Below are positions 18,661-27,307 of a stretch of 64,000 bases of DNA, in pieces. A model generated the notes under the pieces. That model was not told where the DNA came from and made no database searches. It saw only the letters and a list, made by a program, of their open reading frames with translations. The translations under genes were made by a program, and so were the position numbers. Each line of letters starts with the position of its first letter. Position 1 is the first letter of the stretch. Source of the stretch: Rodentibacter sp. JRC1 (GTDB lineage Bacteria > Pseudomonadota > Gammaproteobacteria > Enterobacterales > Pasteurellaceae); the NCBI RefSeq assembly GCF_020521555.1, contig NZ_BPWA01000001.1, positions 992,001 to 1,056,000 on the forward strand, given 5' to 3'.

Positions 18661-18766
18661 AATTTTGAGGTGTTTTGATAGAAAATAGCCGTGCGAAATT
18701 TTATGCGACTTTTGGGGATTTATCCACTAAAATAACCGCACTTTTATTTCAATTAAGGAATTAATT

Positions 18767-19189
18767 ATGACAGATTTTGCCGAACTTCAAGCGGAAACCC
18801 GCGATATTATCAGCGATTTATTAAACGATGGTAGTGATCCGACGGCACTTTATATCATTGAACATCATATCGCTCACTATGATTTTGATTTATTAGAAAA
18901 AATTGCGGTAGATGCGTTCAAAGCGGGCTATGAAGTTTCTGAAGCCGAAGAATTTGAAGATGACAACGGCAAAGCGATCTTCTGTTTCGATATTATTAGC
19001 GAAGTGGAATTAAAAGCGGAAATTATTGATGCACAACAAAAAGAATTGTTGCCGCTCATTGAGAAACATAAAGGCATTTATGACGGTTGGGGCACGTATT
19101 TTGAAGATCCGAACGCTGATGACGATGAATATGGCAATGACGGTGAATTTTTCGATGAAGATGAGGTCGAAGACCCACGCTTACACTAA
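18767..19189 (+). CDS. rraB: RNase E inhibitor RraB
   Basis: 140-residue, strongly acidic protein that binds RNase E and changes mRNA decay. The core DGSDPTALYIIEHHIAHYDFD and a C-terminal Asp/Glu-rich tail (from about 117) match RraB. AAGGAAT precedes the ATG at 18767. It lies 40 bp upstream of the SIMPL-domain gene, and an uptake word sits in that gap. Confidence 0.93.
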   Translation: MTDFAELQAETRDIISDLLNDGSDPTALYIIEHHIAHYDFDLLEKIAVDAFKAGYEVSEAEEFEDDNGKAIFCFDIISEVELKAEIIDAQQKELLPLIEKHKGIYDGWGTYFEDPNADDDEYGNDGEFFDEDEVEDPRLH

Positions 19190-19229
19190 TCTAACCGCAA
19201 TGAAAGTGCGGTCATTTTTGAGAGAAATT

Positions 19230-19964
19230 ATGAAATTAAAAACACTTGCTCTTGTAGTTTTAGCTCTACCTTTCAGCACGGCGACATTAGCTGAAAATAC
19301 GACAACCAAACCCGCTCAAATCGTTTCCTTTAACACGGAAGTTGAAACGGAGATTGAACGGGATTTATTACAGGTTCGACTATTCTATCAAGTTGATGGT
19401 AAAAACTTAGCCGACTTAAATAAAACCATTTCCGAACGCTTAAATAAAGCAGTGGCAATCGCAAAGGCACAAAGTGCGGTCGAAATTAAAGGCAATTCCC
19501 GTAATACCTCCGTTCGTTATGATGCACAAGGCAAGAAAAACGGTTGGATTGCTCGTGCCGAATTGGTATTGGAAAGTAAAGATTTCCAAGCGATTTCTAA
19601 CCTCATATCCACACTAGATGATGTAATGGCTGTGGAAGATATAAACGCCTCTGTTTCTTCCGAAAAACTAATGAGCGTAGAAAATGATTTAACACAAGCT
19701 GCGATTGAAAAATTCAAAAAGAAAGCCGATTTGATTCAAAATTCGTTGAAAATGAAAGATTACCGAATCTTAGATTTAGATATTTCCTCTGTAAACGAAC
19801 AATCGCCGATCCGTGCTTATAGTGCAGCACGTGCTGCAAAAGTCTCGATGTTATCTGCGGACTACGCCGAAGCAGATCAAGCATTCCTAGAAAATGGGAA
19901 AGAAACCGTTCGCATACGGGCAAATGCACGAATCGAATTACTCAAAGACGATACAGTGAATTAA
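19230..19964 (+). CDS. periplasmic SIMPL-domain (DUF541) protein
   Basis: 244 residues beginning with a cleavable signal peptide (MKLKTLALVVLALPFSTATLA). A SIMPL/DUF541 domain follows, the family of E. coli YggE, whose biochemical role is poorly defined. The domain segments INASVSSEKL and YSAARAAKVSML are typical. The ATG at 19230 is preferred because the signal peptide starts there; the longer frame overlaps rraB. The last three codons and the stop lie within the terminal repeat of the element at 19953, so an insertion may have changed this gene's C-terminus. Confidence 0.8.
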   Translation: MKLKTLALVVLALPFSTATLAENTTTKPAQIVSFNTEVETEIERDLLQVRLFYQVDGKNLADLNKTISERLNKAVAIAKAQSAVEIKGNSRNTSVRYDAQGKKNGWIARAELVLESKDFQAISNLISTLDDVMAVEDINASVSSEKLMSVENDLTQAAIEKFKKKADLIQNSLKMKDYRILDLDISSVNEQSPIRAYSAARAAKVSMLSADYAEADQAFLENGKETVRIRANARIELLKDDTVN

Positions 19965-20058
19965 ATTAAAATGGATACAAAGCCGCAAGCCGAAGGCAGT
20001 GCAAGCAGCACGGCGAGGCGTAGCAATGCGGCAGGCATTTTTAAATTTAATTTACTGT
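19953..20058. repeat. Neisseria-like inverted-repeat element, copy 2
   Basis: Ends ACAGTGAATTAAATT and AATTTAATTTACTGT are inverted repeats. The inside reads GGATACAAAGCCGCAAGCCG and then GCACGGCGAGGCGTAGCAA. It matches 10140-10248 in reverse complement. The left end overlaps the last codons of the SIMPL gene. Confidence 0.85.
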
Positions 20059-20124
20059 AATTCCTATACAATTCTTTTTTATTCTATACAATGACAACAT
20101 TTTTTACACTGTAAGGAAACCTCA

Positions 20125-20724
20125 ATGAATGTAGCAAAAAATGTGGTGGTGAGCATTGCTTACCAAGTCCGCACCCAAGATGGTGTATTAGTCGATGAAG
20201 CACCGGCAAATCAACCGTTAGAATATTTACAAGGACACAACAACTTAGTCGTAGGGCTTGAAAAGGCCCTTGAAGGCAAAGCGGTTGGGGATAAATTTGA
20301 AGTTCGCGTACAACCGGAAGAAGGTTATGGTGAGTACAACGAAAATATGGTTCAGCGCGTACCAAAAGAAGTATTCCAAGGGGTTGATGAACTTGTTGTA
20401 GGTATGCGTTTCTTAGCGGATACCGACATAGGCCCTGTTCCTGTGGTGATTACCGAAGTTGATGGGGATGAAGTGGTTGTTGATGGCAACCATATGTTAG
20501 CCGGTCAAGAATTGCATTTTACCGTTGAAGTTGTAGCAACACGTGAAGCGACTTTAGAAGAAATTGCACACGGCCACGTTCACGGCGCACACGATCATCA
20601 CGATGAAGAGGGTCACGGTTGTGGTTGTGGCGGTCATCACCACCATCACGATCATGAACACGAGGGCTGCTGTGGCGGTGGTCATAAACAGGGTCACGGT
20701 GGTTGCGGCTGCGGCGGTCATTAA
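20125..20724 (+). CDS. slyD: FKBP-type peptidyl-prolyl isomerase SlyD
   Basis: Cytoplasmic prolyl isomerase, chaperone and nickel-binding protein. The FKBP domain (about 1-70 and 130-150) is interrupted by the insert-in-flap chaperone domain. From about residue 152 the tail is rich in His, Cys and Gly (GHGCGCGGHHHHHDHEHEG), the metal-binding tail of SlyD used in nickel enzyme maturation. 199 aa, as in E. coli. The ATG at 20125 follows AAGGAAA. Confidence 0.95.
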   Translation: MNVAKNVVVSIAYQVRTQDGVLVDEAPANQPLEYLQGHNNLVVGLEKALEGKAVGDKFEVRVQPEEGYGEYNENMVQRVPKEVFQGVDELVVGMRFLADTDIGPVPVVITEVDGDEVVVDGNHMLAGQELHFTVEVVATREATLEEIAHGHVHGAHDHHDEEGHGCGCGGHHHHHDHEHEGCCGGGHKQGHGGCGCGGH

Positions 20725-20742
20725 TCACTAAAAGGAAAACAA

Positions 20743-20767
20743 AAAAGGCAACGAAATGTTGCCTTTT
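20743..20767 (+). terminator. terminator after slyD
   Basis: AAAAGGCAAC pairs with GTTGCCTTTT over a 5-base loop; T-rich sequence follows. It starts 18 bp after the slyD stop. Confidence 0.85.
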
Positions 20768-20794
20768 GTTATTAAACAATGTTTCCACATAACA

Positions 20795-20823
20795 AAAATG
20801 CCACTTTTCGGTGGCATTTTTAT
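20795..20823 (-). terminator. terminator after the YagU-family gene
   Basis: AAAATGCCAC pairs with GTGGCATTTT. It lies directly downstream of the minus-strand gene ending at 20831 and may work both ways. Confidence 0.85.
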
Positions 20824-20830
20824 TTAATCA

Positions 20831-21454
20831 TTATTCGGTTGCGTCTTTTAATGCAACTTCAGGATCAGGTTGACCTGTGATTCGGTTACGTAAATCACGG
20901 CGAATCACTTCAATCGTCCAGAACCAGAAAATGTGTCCGACTAATTCGGAAATATGTTCATATGGTGGCCACTCGCCAACCGGTGGGGTTAAGCCTAACA
21001 ATGGGAAAGAGATGTAATGTACAGCGATATTAGCAAGAATACCTGCGCCAATCCCTTGCCAGAATTTGATTTTCGGAAAACGCTCCGCTACCACACAGTA
21101 ACCGATGGCGAATACCAATGAGAAAAGTATATGGGTTACACCGATCCAGTTAAATCCGTGGTCGGCAAAGGTAAATACCGCTTCAGTCGGGTCAATACCA
21201 ATATAATCACGTAAGAAAACGTGTGGTGGGTTTAAAAACGCACGTGAACAAACTTGAAGAATTTGATCTTGCGTTAAACCGCTGATATCCACTTTACACG
21301 CCGCGGCGAAGAAATCAATCGGGCTACGTGGAGGGAAAGGATGTTCCGCCCCCCATTTTACAAAGGCGGAAATGATACCTGCGATAATACCGACAAAAAC
21401 AGCCACGCCATAACGACGACGATTTGCCGGAGTTTGAGTGAAAATACCTGACAT
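20831..21454 (-). CDS. YagU-family (DUF1440) inner-membrane protein
   Basis: 207 residues from the ATG at 21454 ([16 protein letters not shown]); an upstream ATG at 21490 would add 12 residues. Three to four hydrophobic helices are visible ([54 protein letters not shown]). Conserved family pieces include [14 protein letters not shown] and [21 protein letters not shown]. coli YagU contributes to acid resistance; the role here is unknown. Confidence 0.8.
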   Translation of the reverse strand: MSGIFTQTPANRRRYGVAVFVGIIAGIISAFVKWGAEHPFPPRSPIDFFAAACKVDISGLTQDQILQVCSRAFLNPPHVFLRDYIGIDPTEAVFTFADHGFNWIGVTHILFSLVFAIGYCVVAERFPKIKFWQGIGAGILANIAVHYISFPLLGLTPPVGEWPPYEHISELVGHIFWFWTIEVIRRDLRNRITGQPDPEVALKDATE

Positions 21455-21523
21455 ATTTTGCTCCGAAAATGTTGAAAAAATTACCCGCACTTTTTACATT
21501 ACAAAATGCAGTGCGGAACTCTA

Positions 21524-21643
21524 TTACCTCTTATACGATTGATGATCCCACTTCGCAATAACTAAAGAGAAATTATCTGCAATCCAAGGTAAACATCGGG
21601 ATAAATTTTTCCCTAATTTGGCTACCCCGTCAAGATTTAAATT
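21524..21643 (-). other. possible C-terminal gene remnant, 39 codons
   Basis: In the 284-bp gap between tal and the YagU-family gene the minus strand is open for 39 codons after a TAG. It reads LGKNLSRCLPWIADNFSLVI near its middle and ends IAKWDHQSYKR. It has no start codon or ribosome-binding site. The composition looks protein-like, so it may be the end of a decayed gene. I do not recognise the family. Confidence 0.25.
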
Positions 21644-21679
21644 CTATTTTCTTTCGAAAATAGCAAGAACTTCAGTGCT

Positions 21680-21717
21680 AAAAAAACGGTTGTTATTTGA
21701 TGTAAATAACAACCGTT
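21680..21717 (-). terminator. terminator after tal
   Basis: AACGGTTGTTATTT pairs with AAATAACAACCGTT. In the minus direction the stem is followed by a run of T (A-run at 21680-21686). Very strong hairpin, 21 bp past the tal stop. Confidence 0.92.
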
Positions 21718-21738
21718 ATGCTGATGATATTTAGGGAA

Positions 21739-22692
21739 TTATAATTTAGCCGCAAGCATTGCTTCTAATTTTTCTTGATCCACGGCAAATTTGCGGATAC
21801 CTTCCGCTAATTTTTCCACTGCCATCGGATCGCTATTGTGTTGCCAGTAGAACTCCGCTTCGGTTAACGCTTGAGGTTTCGCTTTCACTTCGCCTTTAAA
21901 TTCAAGTTTACGCACAAGTGCGGTTGAATTTTCTTGTAATTCTTTCAACAATGGAGGAGCAATAGTTAAGCGGTCACAACCTGCAAGCTCGGTGATTTCT
22001 CCGACATTACGGAAACTCGCCCCCATCACAACGGTGTTGTAACCGTATTCTTTGTAGTAATTGTAAATTTTAGTGACGGAAATCACGCCCGGATCTTCTG
22101 CCGGTGCATATTCTTTTTTATCGGAATTCGCTTTGTACCAATCTAAAATTCGACCCACAAACGGTGAAATTAAATAAACACCGGCTTCTGCACAAGCACG
22201 TGCTTGCGCTTCGGAGAATAATAAGGTTAAGTTACAGTTGATACCTTCTTTTTCAAGAATTTCCGCTGCACGAATCCCCTGCCAAGTTGAGGCGATTTTA
22301 ATCAGAATACGATCGTTAGAAATACCTGCAGCATTGTAAAGTGCGATGAGTTTACGTGCTTTTTCAACAGTGGCTTGCGTATTGTAAGAAAGGCGGGCAT
22401 CTACTTCCGTTGAAATACGTCCCGGTACGATTTTTAAAATTTCTAAACCAATGTTTACCGCTAACTTATCTTCCGCATCAATAAGTTGTTGGGCTTTGTC
22501 ATTACTTTGTGCTTTTGCGTAAGCCACCGCTTCATCAATGAGTGGGGCGTATTGCGGAAGAGCGGAAGCACTGAGGATTAATGAGGGGTTAGTAGTTGCA
22601 TCTTGTGGTTGGTATTTTTTAATGGCATCAATATCGCCGGTATCCGCTACCACCACAGTCATATTACGAAGTGAATCCAATTGAGTTGTCAT
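21739..22692 (-). CDS. tal: transaldolase
   Basis: Non-oxidative pentose phosphate pathway enzyme moving a dihydroxyacetone unit between sugar phosphates. The Schiff-base lysine is Lys132 in [21 protein letters not shown] at 31-40 and [18 protein letters not shown] are family motifs. 317 aa from the ATG at 22692, which follows AAGGAGAA. The upstream in-frame ATG (22728) adds residues unlike the family. Confidence 0.96.
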   Translation of the reverse strand: MTTQLDSLRNMTVVVADTGDIDAIKKYQPQDATTNPSLILSASALPQYAPLIDEAVAYAKAQSNDKAQQLIDAEDKLAVNIGLEILKIVPGRISTEVDARLSYNTQATVEKARKLIALYNAAGISNDRILIKIASTWQGIRAAEILEKEGINCNLTLLFSEAQARACAEAGVYLISPFVGRILDWYKANSDKKEYAPAEDPGVISVTKIYNYYKEYGYNTVVMGASFRNVGEITELAGCDRLTIAPPLLKELQENSTALVRKLEFKGEVKAKPQALTEAEFYWQHNSDPMAVEKLAEGIRKFAVDQEKLEAMLAAKL

Positions 22693-22998
22693 AATGTTCT
22701 CCTTGTCTCTATTGATAAACGTTACCATACCATAAATTGAATTCTAAGTGATAGTGAGAAATCGAAATATAGCGAATAGTTTTTATCAAAATGCGATGGT
22801 TAACCGGTCTAAATCAAACCTTATGTGAGAGGTTAAGTAAAATCATATCTTGCCTACCTTTTTACATCATTAAATATCAAAAGTGCGGTTGAAAAATGAG
22901 ATATTTTTCCGATATTATGTCGCCCAAATTGATGCCGAACGATAAAATGTTCAAGCAATCATCACGTAATATTTAATAAATCATACCGTTTGATCATT

Positions 22999-24537
22999 AT
23001 GACAGAAAACAATCTTGCTCTCAGGCTTTGTGCCGATGAGTTTATACAAGAGCATTTTAAAAAAGAATTCTTAGATACCTTAACGATTATCCCATGGGCT
23101 AAAAATCACGGTGCGAAAAATAGACTTAATTTTATTCAAATGAATAGCCTTAATGTGCTTTTTGTTGGCTGTGATCTTTTTTATTCCGATGAAGCGATTT
23201 TATGTTGGTCAAGAGCATTAAAAAGCAATGGTATATTGATTTTAGAAGCAACGACAGAACGTAAAATTGAGCAAATTGCTTTACAATTCTCACCTATTTT
23301 TACATTCGTACCGAATGGCAATGCAAATGTATGGATTTTACAAAAAGAGATAAAAGAAAATGCCGATCAATGCTATAACCAACTTCGCCGAACAGTTCTA
23401 GAAAAGCAACCGTTAGAATCCGTTTTGACGGCAATCAAGAATTTTGAAATGGTTGAGCCGAATCACACCATCTCTTTCTTTACTCGGCATAAATTAAAAG
23501 CACAAGGATTCCAACAACCTGCTTACGATATCTGGAAAACCTATGCAGGAAGAGTCTCTACAAATTTAGGTCTGTTGTATCAGGCTTTAGGTTTATTGGC
23601 TGATGGAGACTACCAACGAGGATTTAAGGAACGGGAAATGTTACTTGGCGATCAACATACCCGTAGAACGAAAGTACCGCCTAAGGAAGAATGGCTGCCA
23701 AAACGTTGGAAGGGGGAATCACTTACCGGAAAAACATTAGTCGTGTGGAGTGAATTTGGCTTGGGCGATGAAATTATGTTCGCTCAACTGGCGCATTATT
23801 TAAAAATACAGGGGGCTATAACAATATGGATGGTACAAACTCCGATTTTATCGTTGGTTAAAACCCATCCTGATATTGATCAAGTTATCGGAATTGATGA
23901 ACTTGAAAAATTAGGGGAATTTGACTATTGGGTTTATCCTCACGAAATACTGGCATATATTGATACGCCGTTTCAGGATTTACCTAAACGATTACCTTAT
24001 CTGTCCGTACCTTCGCAAAAAATGGCGGATAGTGCGAATTTATTCCATCAGACCGAAAACCTAAAAGTCGGCATTGTTTGGCGCGGTGATTCCACGCACG
24101 AAAATGATAAATACCGTTCTATTCATAATCTAGAGTATATTGAAAGGCTATTTAAGCTAAAAGGGATTGATTGGTATTGTGTACAAAAAGCCTGCAATGA
24201 TAATGAAACGGCGTTGTTGGAAAAATACAATATTCCGAATATGGCCAAAAACAGTGGTGATTTTCTGGATACCGCCGCCATATTAAAACACTTTGATCTT
24301 CTTATTGCAGTCGATACTTCGGTTGCACATGTTGCCGGCGCATTGGGTGCGCCCACATTCTTAATGTTACCCTATATCGTTGATTGGCGTTGGGGCATGA
24401 CGGAAAAAACCAATATGTGGTACAAGGATATGGTTTCTTTCAGAAATAACTGGCCATCAATGGAATGGGACAATGTCATTGAAGAAATCAGCCAAGCCTT
24501 AGAAGAAAAAGTGAAACTTAAAAAAGCAAAAGATTAG
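22999..24537 (+). CDS. GT9-like glycosyltransferase with unusual N-terminal domain
   Basis: 512 residues. The C-terminal half resembles ADP-heptose:LPS heptosyltransferase (GT9)-like proteins: VVWSEFGLGDEIMFAQLAHY at about 250, VGIVWRGDSTHENDKYRS at about 355, and VDTSVAHVAGALGAPTFLML at about 440, the sugar-nucleotide site. The first 120 residues (NVLFVGCDLFYSDEAILCWS, SNGILILEATTE) look like a degenerate Rossmann or methyltransferase-like domain. A helical, TPR-like stretch (about 140-225) follows. The ATG at 22999 is used; an upstream TTG (22990) is less likely. Probably modifies a cell-surface glycan or protein; the acceptor cannot be read from sequence. It is monocistronic. Confidence 0.65.
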   Translation: MTENNLALRLCADEFIQEHFKKEFLDTLTIIPWAKNHGAKNRLNFIQMNSLNVLFVGCDLFYSDEAILCWSRALKSNGILILEATTERKIEQIALQFSPIFTFVPNGNANVWILQKEIKENADQCYNQLRRTVLEKQPLESVLTAIKNFEMVEPNHTISFFTRHKLKAQGFQQPAYDIWKTYAGRVSTNLGLLYQALGLLADGDYQRGFKEREMLLGDQHTRRTKVPPKEEWLPKRWKGESLTGKTLVVWSEFGLGDEIMFAQLAHYLKIQGAITIWMVQTPILSLVKTHPDIDQVIGIDELEKLGEFDYWVYPHEILAYIDTPFQDLPKRLPYLSVPSQKMADSANLFHQTENLKVGIVWRGDSTHENDKYRSIHNLEYIERLFKLKGIDWYCVQKACNDNETALLEKYNIPNMAKNSGDFLDTAAILKHFDLLIAVDTSVAHVAGALGAPTFLMLPYIVDWRWGMTEKTNMWYKDMVSFRNNWPSMEWDNVIEEISQALEEKVKLKKAKD

Positions 24538-24553
24538 GGTAAATCAGGTAATA

Positions 24554-24598
24554 AACAGCACACTCAAAAGAAAATGGGTGGGCTGTTTTATTTTTATC
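24554..24598 (+). terminator. terminator after the GT9-like gene
   Basis: AACAGCACAC pairs with GGTGGGCTGTT (one bulge) and is followed by TTATTTTTATC. It begins 17 bp after the stop. Confidence 0.75.
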
Positions 24599-24608
24599 AC
24601 AAAAAACA

Positions 24609-24635
24609 AAAAAGCCGGCATAAGCCGACTTTTTA
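24609..24635 (-). terminator. terminator after mscL
   Basis: AAAGCCGGC pairs with GCCGACTTT (one mismatch) around ATAA, with A/T runs on both sides. It lies 15 bp past the mscL stop in the minus direction. Confidence 0.75.
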
Positions 24636-24649
24636 TTCAGAGAGAAGAA

Positions 24650-25039
24650 CTATTTTTTCAATAAATCACGAATTTCAGTAAGTAATTTTTCTTCATTTGA
24701 CGGCTCTGCCGGCGCTTTTTCTGCCGGTTTTTTAAGTTTATTAATGGCTTTCACCATTAAGAAAATAGCAAATGCAATGATAACGAAATCAAAGACGTTT
24801 TGAATGAACATACCGTAATTCAACGTTACTGCCGGAATATCACCGTTTGCAGGTTCTAAAACATATTTTAAATCTTTGAAATCCACACCGCCGGTTAAAA
24901 TACCCAATACAGGCATGACAACATCACCAACAAGTGAGCTGACAATTTTGCCGAATGCACCACCAATGATCACACCGACAGCCATATCAACAACATTGCC
25001 ACGCATCGCGAATTCACGAAATTCCTTTATAAAGCTCAT
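24650..25039 (-). CDS. mscL: large-conductance mechanosensitive channel MscL
   Basis: Homopentameric emergency-release channel opened by membrane tension. 129 aa: N-terminal amphipathic [15 protein letters not shown], the pore helix TM1 [22 protein letters not shown] (A/G-packed), TM2 at about 72-95 and a charged C-terminal bundle ([14 protein letters not shown]). Typical length. It follows trkA in the same direction; together they handle ionic and osmotic stress. Confidence 0.96.
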   Translation of the reverse strand: MSFIKEFREFAMRGNVVDMAVGVIIGGAFGKIVSSLVGDVVMPVLGILTGGVDFKDLKYVLEPANGDIPAVTLNYGMFIQNVFDFVIIAFAIFLMVKAINKLKKPAEKAPAEPSNEEKLLTEIRDLLKK

Positions 25040-25116
25040 AAAATTTTCCTTCTTGTTTAAATATTACGCGCTAAGCGCGCGCGTCATTATATGACCTTCC
25101 TTTAAAAAGTAAACCT

Positions 25117-26493
25117 TTAAATGAAGAATGAGCTCGGTTGGAATAATTTTTCTATTTCAGAAACTGCCTTTTTATCACTCAAATAGATGAGTACGTGATC
25201 ACCATCTTGAATTTCTACATTTTTATGCGCAATGATTACCTCATTCTCCCGTAAAATCGCACCGATGATACACCCTGTCGGTAGACGGATATCACGAATG
25301 GCTCTTCCCACAATATTTGAGGTATTTAAATCCCCATGTGCCACAATTTCAATCGCTTCGGCAATACCATGACGCAGACTTGCGACATTTTTAACATCTC
25401 CTTTACGCACGTGCCCCAATAATGCCGAAATCGTAGCCTGTTGTGGAGAAACCGCAATATCAATTGTTCCGCCTTGGATAAGGTTGATATACGCCATACG
25501 CTGAATCAGCACCATGGCTTTTTTCGCTCCCAAGCGTTTTGCCAGCAATGCAGACATAATATTGGCTTCATCATCACTGCTTAACGACAAAAAAGCATCA
25601 ATGTTCTCAATGTGTTCCTCAAATAATAAATTTTGATCCGAAGCATCGCCGTGAAAAACGAGGGTTTTAGAAAGTTTTTCGGCTAAAACTTGCGCACGCT
25701 CCGCATTACGTTCAATGAGTTTAACGGAATAAGAATGTTCCAACTGTTTCGCAACCCCGGCCGCAACATTGCCACCACCGACAATCATTATGCGTTTATA
25801 GGGCTTTTCAAGGCGTTGCAGTTCGCTAATGACGGCTTTGATATGCTCCGTTGCGCAAATAAAGGTGATTTCATCACCGGCTTCAACAATAGTCGAACCC
25901 TGAGGGCGGATAATTTTATCGTTACGTAAAATAGAGACAATACGGCAATCGATATGCGGCATATGTTCTTTAAACGCCGATAACGCATACCCGACCAATG
26001 CACCGCCATAGTAGGCTTTCACCACCACCACACTAATACGATTCTTCGCAAAATGCGCGACTTGCAATGCTCCGGGATAAGTAATCAGACGGGTGATTTC
26101 TTCCGTAACGAGATTTTCCGGCGAAATTAAATGATCGATAGGCACATTTTCATCATTAAATAATTTATCTTTTTCACGTAAATATTCCGAATTACGGATA
26201 CGCGCAATACGTGTCGGCGTATTAAATAAGGTATAACCCATTTGGCACGCCACCATATTAATTTCATCAGAAGCCGTTACCGCCACCATTAAATCCGCAT
26301 CCGCCGCACCGGCATCACGCAACACTTTAGGCGAAGAAGGCGAACCTTGCACAACCCGTAAATCGTGTTTTTCCTGTAATGCGTGTAATTGCGGTGATTG
26401 TTCATCTACTAAGGTAATATCATTATCTTCACTCACAAGATTTTCTGCCAAGGTCGTCCCCACTTGACCGGCTCCGAGAATCATAATTTTCAT
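25117..26493 (-). CDS. trkA: Trk potassium uptake regulatory NAD-binding protein TrkA
   Basis: Cytoplasmic gating subunit of the Trk K+ system. It has two tandem RCK units, each with a Rossmann nucleotide motif: [16 protein letters not shown] at about 3-18 and [17 protein letters not shown] at about 233-250. Each is followed by a TrkA_C domain. 458 aa, normal length. Its ATG overlaps the upstream GT2 stop by 4 bp (translational coupling). No trkH/trkG is in the window. Confidence 0.95.
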   Translation of the reverse strand: MKIMILGAGQVGTTLAENLVSEDNDITLVDEQSPQLHALQEKHDLRVVQGSPSSPKVLRDAGAADADLMVAVTASDEINMVACQMGYTLFNTPTRIARIRNSEYLREKDKLFNDENVPIDHLISPENLVTEEITRLITYPGALQVAHFAKNRISVVVVKAYYGGALVGYALSAFKEHMPHIDCRIVSILRNDKIIRPQGSTIVEAGDEITFICATEHIKAVISELQRLEKPYKRIMIVGGGNVAAGVAKQLEHSYSVKLIERNAERAQVLAEKLSKTLVFHGDASDQNLLFEEHIENIDAFLSLSSDDEANIMSALLAKRLGAKKAMVLIQRMAYINLIQGGTIDIAVSPQQATISALLGHVRKGDVKNVASLRHGIAEAIEIVAHGDLNTSNIVGRAIRDIRLPTGCIIGAILRENEVIIAHKNVEIQDGDHVLIYLSDKKAVSEIEKLFQPSSFFI

Positions 26494-27299
26494 CCCTCAC
26501 TCCTTGTTAATGTCAAAGGGCGAATACCAACATTCGGCGAATTTAGACCGCACTTTAAAGCTTCAATTTGACGGCAAATTTCGTCTGTTACCGCATTCGC
26601 CTGTGAGATTTTTTCTTCCGTAATACATTGTGGTGATTTTTGGAACAAAACGGCATCTAATAATCGTTCGGCGTGCATTCCATCACGGCAATAATGTAGT
26701 ACACCGACCTCATCAAATAAGGTCGCCACTTTCGCAATTCTTGTTGTCGCAATACCTAATGCGCCGTCTTCACCGCCTAATTCACGAAATAGCGCATCTT
26801 GCGGGAAACCACCGCAAGCTAAAAAGAACGAACGGCGGAATACAATATTACCGCCACAAGTCATTCTCATATGTTGCCACGCAAAATCAAAATTCGGATG
26901 CTCCGCATAACGTGCCGACAAACCGATAGGCTTTAATGCCAAGCGCACCACTGAAGTATCGGGTTGAAAATGAAAAGTCGCCGCAGCCACTTCCAGTGCG
27001 CCGGGTTCATAAGCATCGTCCGCATCTAAAAAAGCAATAAATTCATTACCGGATTGCAATGCACCCCAATTTCGTGCCTTTGCCACTCCGCCATTTTTCG
27101 GCATAGATTCCACATAAACCCGCTCCGGATATTTTTCCGCAAAAGCTTCCAAAAGAGCAAGGGTATTGTCTGTCGAGCTGTCATCAACTAACCAAATATT
27201 ACCTAAGCAAGGTTGATTTAGCACGGATTCCACTGCACGAGCTAATGTTTTCTCAGCATTGTAGCAAGGGATAATAACATCAATATTCGGGAACATCAT
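26490..27299 (-). CDS. family 2 glycosyltransferase
   Basis: About 269 residues with a GT-A fold. [20 protein letters not shown] starts at about residue 6, [15 protein letters not shown] at about 38, and [14 protein letters not shown] at about 92 supplies the DxD-type metal motif. [17 protein letters not shown] is the acceptor-side segment. The ATG at 27299 is placed 9 bp after an AAAGG that overlaps the rsmB stop; GTG 27305 and ATG 27296 are alternatives. It is inserted between rsmB and trkA, overlapping trkA by 4 bp. Probably adds a sugar to lipo-oligosaccharide or another glycan; the substrate is unknown. Confidence 0.85.
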   Translation of the reverse strand: MMFPNIDVIIPCYNAEKTLARAVESVLNQPCLGNIWLVDDSSTDNTLALLEAFAEKYPERVYVESMPKNGGVAKARNWGALQSGNEFIAFLDADDAYEPGALEVAAATFHFQPDTSVVRLALKPIGLSARYAEHPNFDFAWQHMRMTCGGNIVFRRSFFLACGGFPQDALFRELGGEDGALGIATTRIAKVATLFDEVGVLHYCRDGMHAERLLDAVLFQKSPQCITEEKISQANAVTDEICRQIEALKCGLNSPNVGIRPLTLTRSEG

Positions 27300-27307
27300 T
27301 GCCACCT

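Noticed and set aside
20570..20720. Repetitive GGTCACGG/CATCAC-type sequence that could look like a tandem repeat or CRISPR-like array
   Set aside because: It encodes the His/Cys/Gly-rich metal-binding tail of SlyD in frame; there is no regular repeat-spacer structure.
22896..22976. A 26-codon open frame upstream of the GT9-like gene
   Set aside because: Weak ribosome-binding context, no recognisable motif, ordinary AT-rich upstream region; could be chance.
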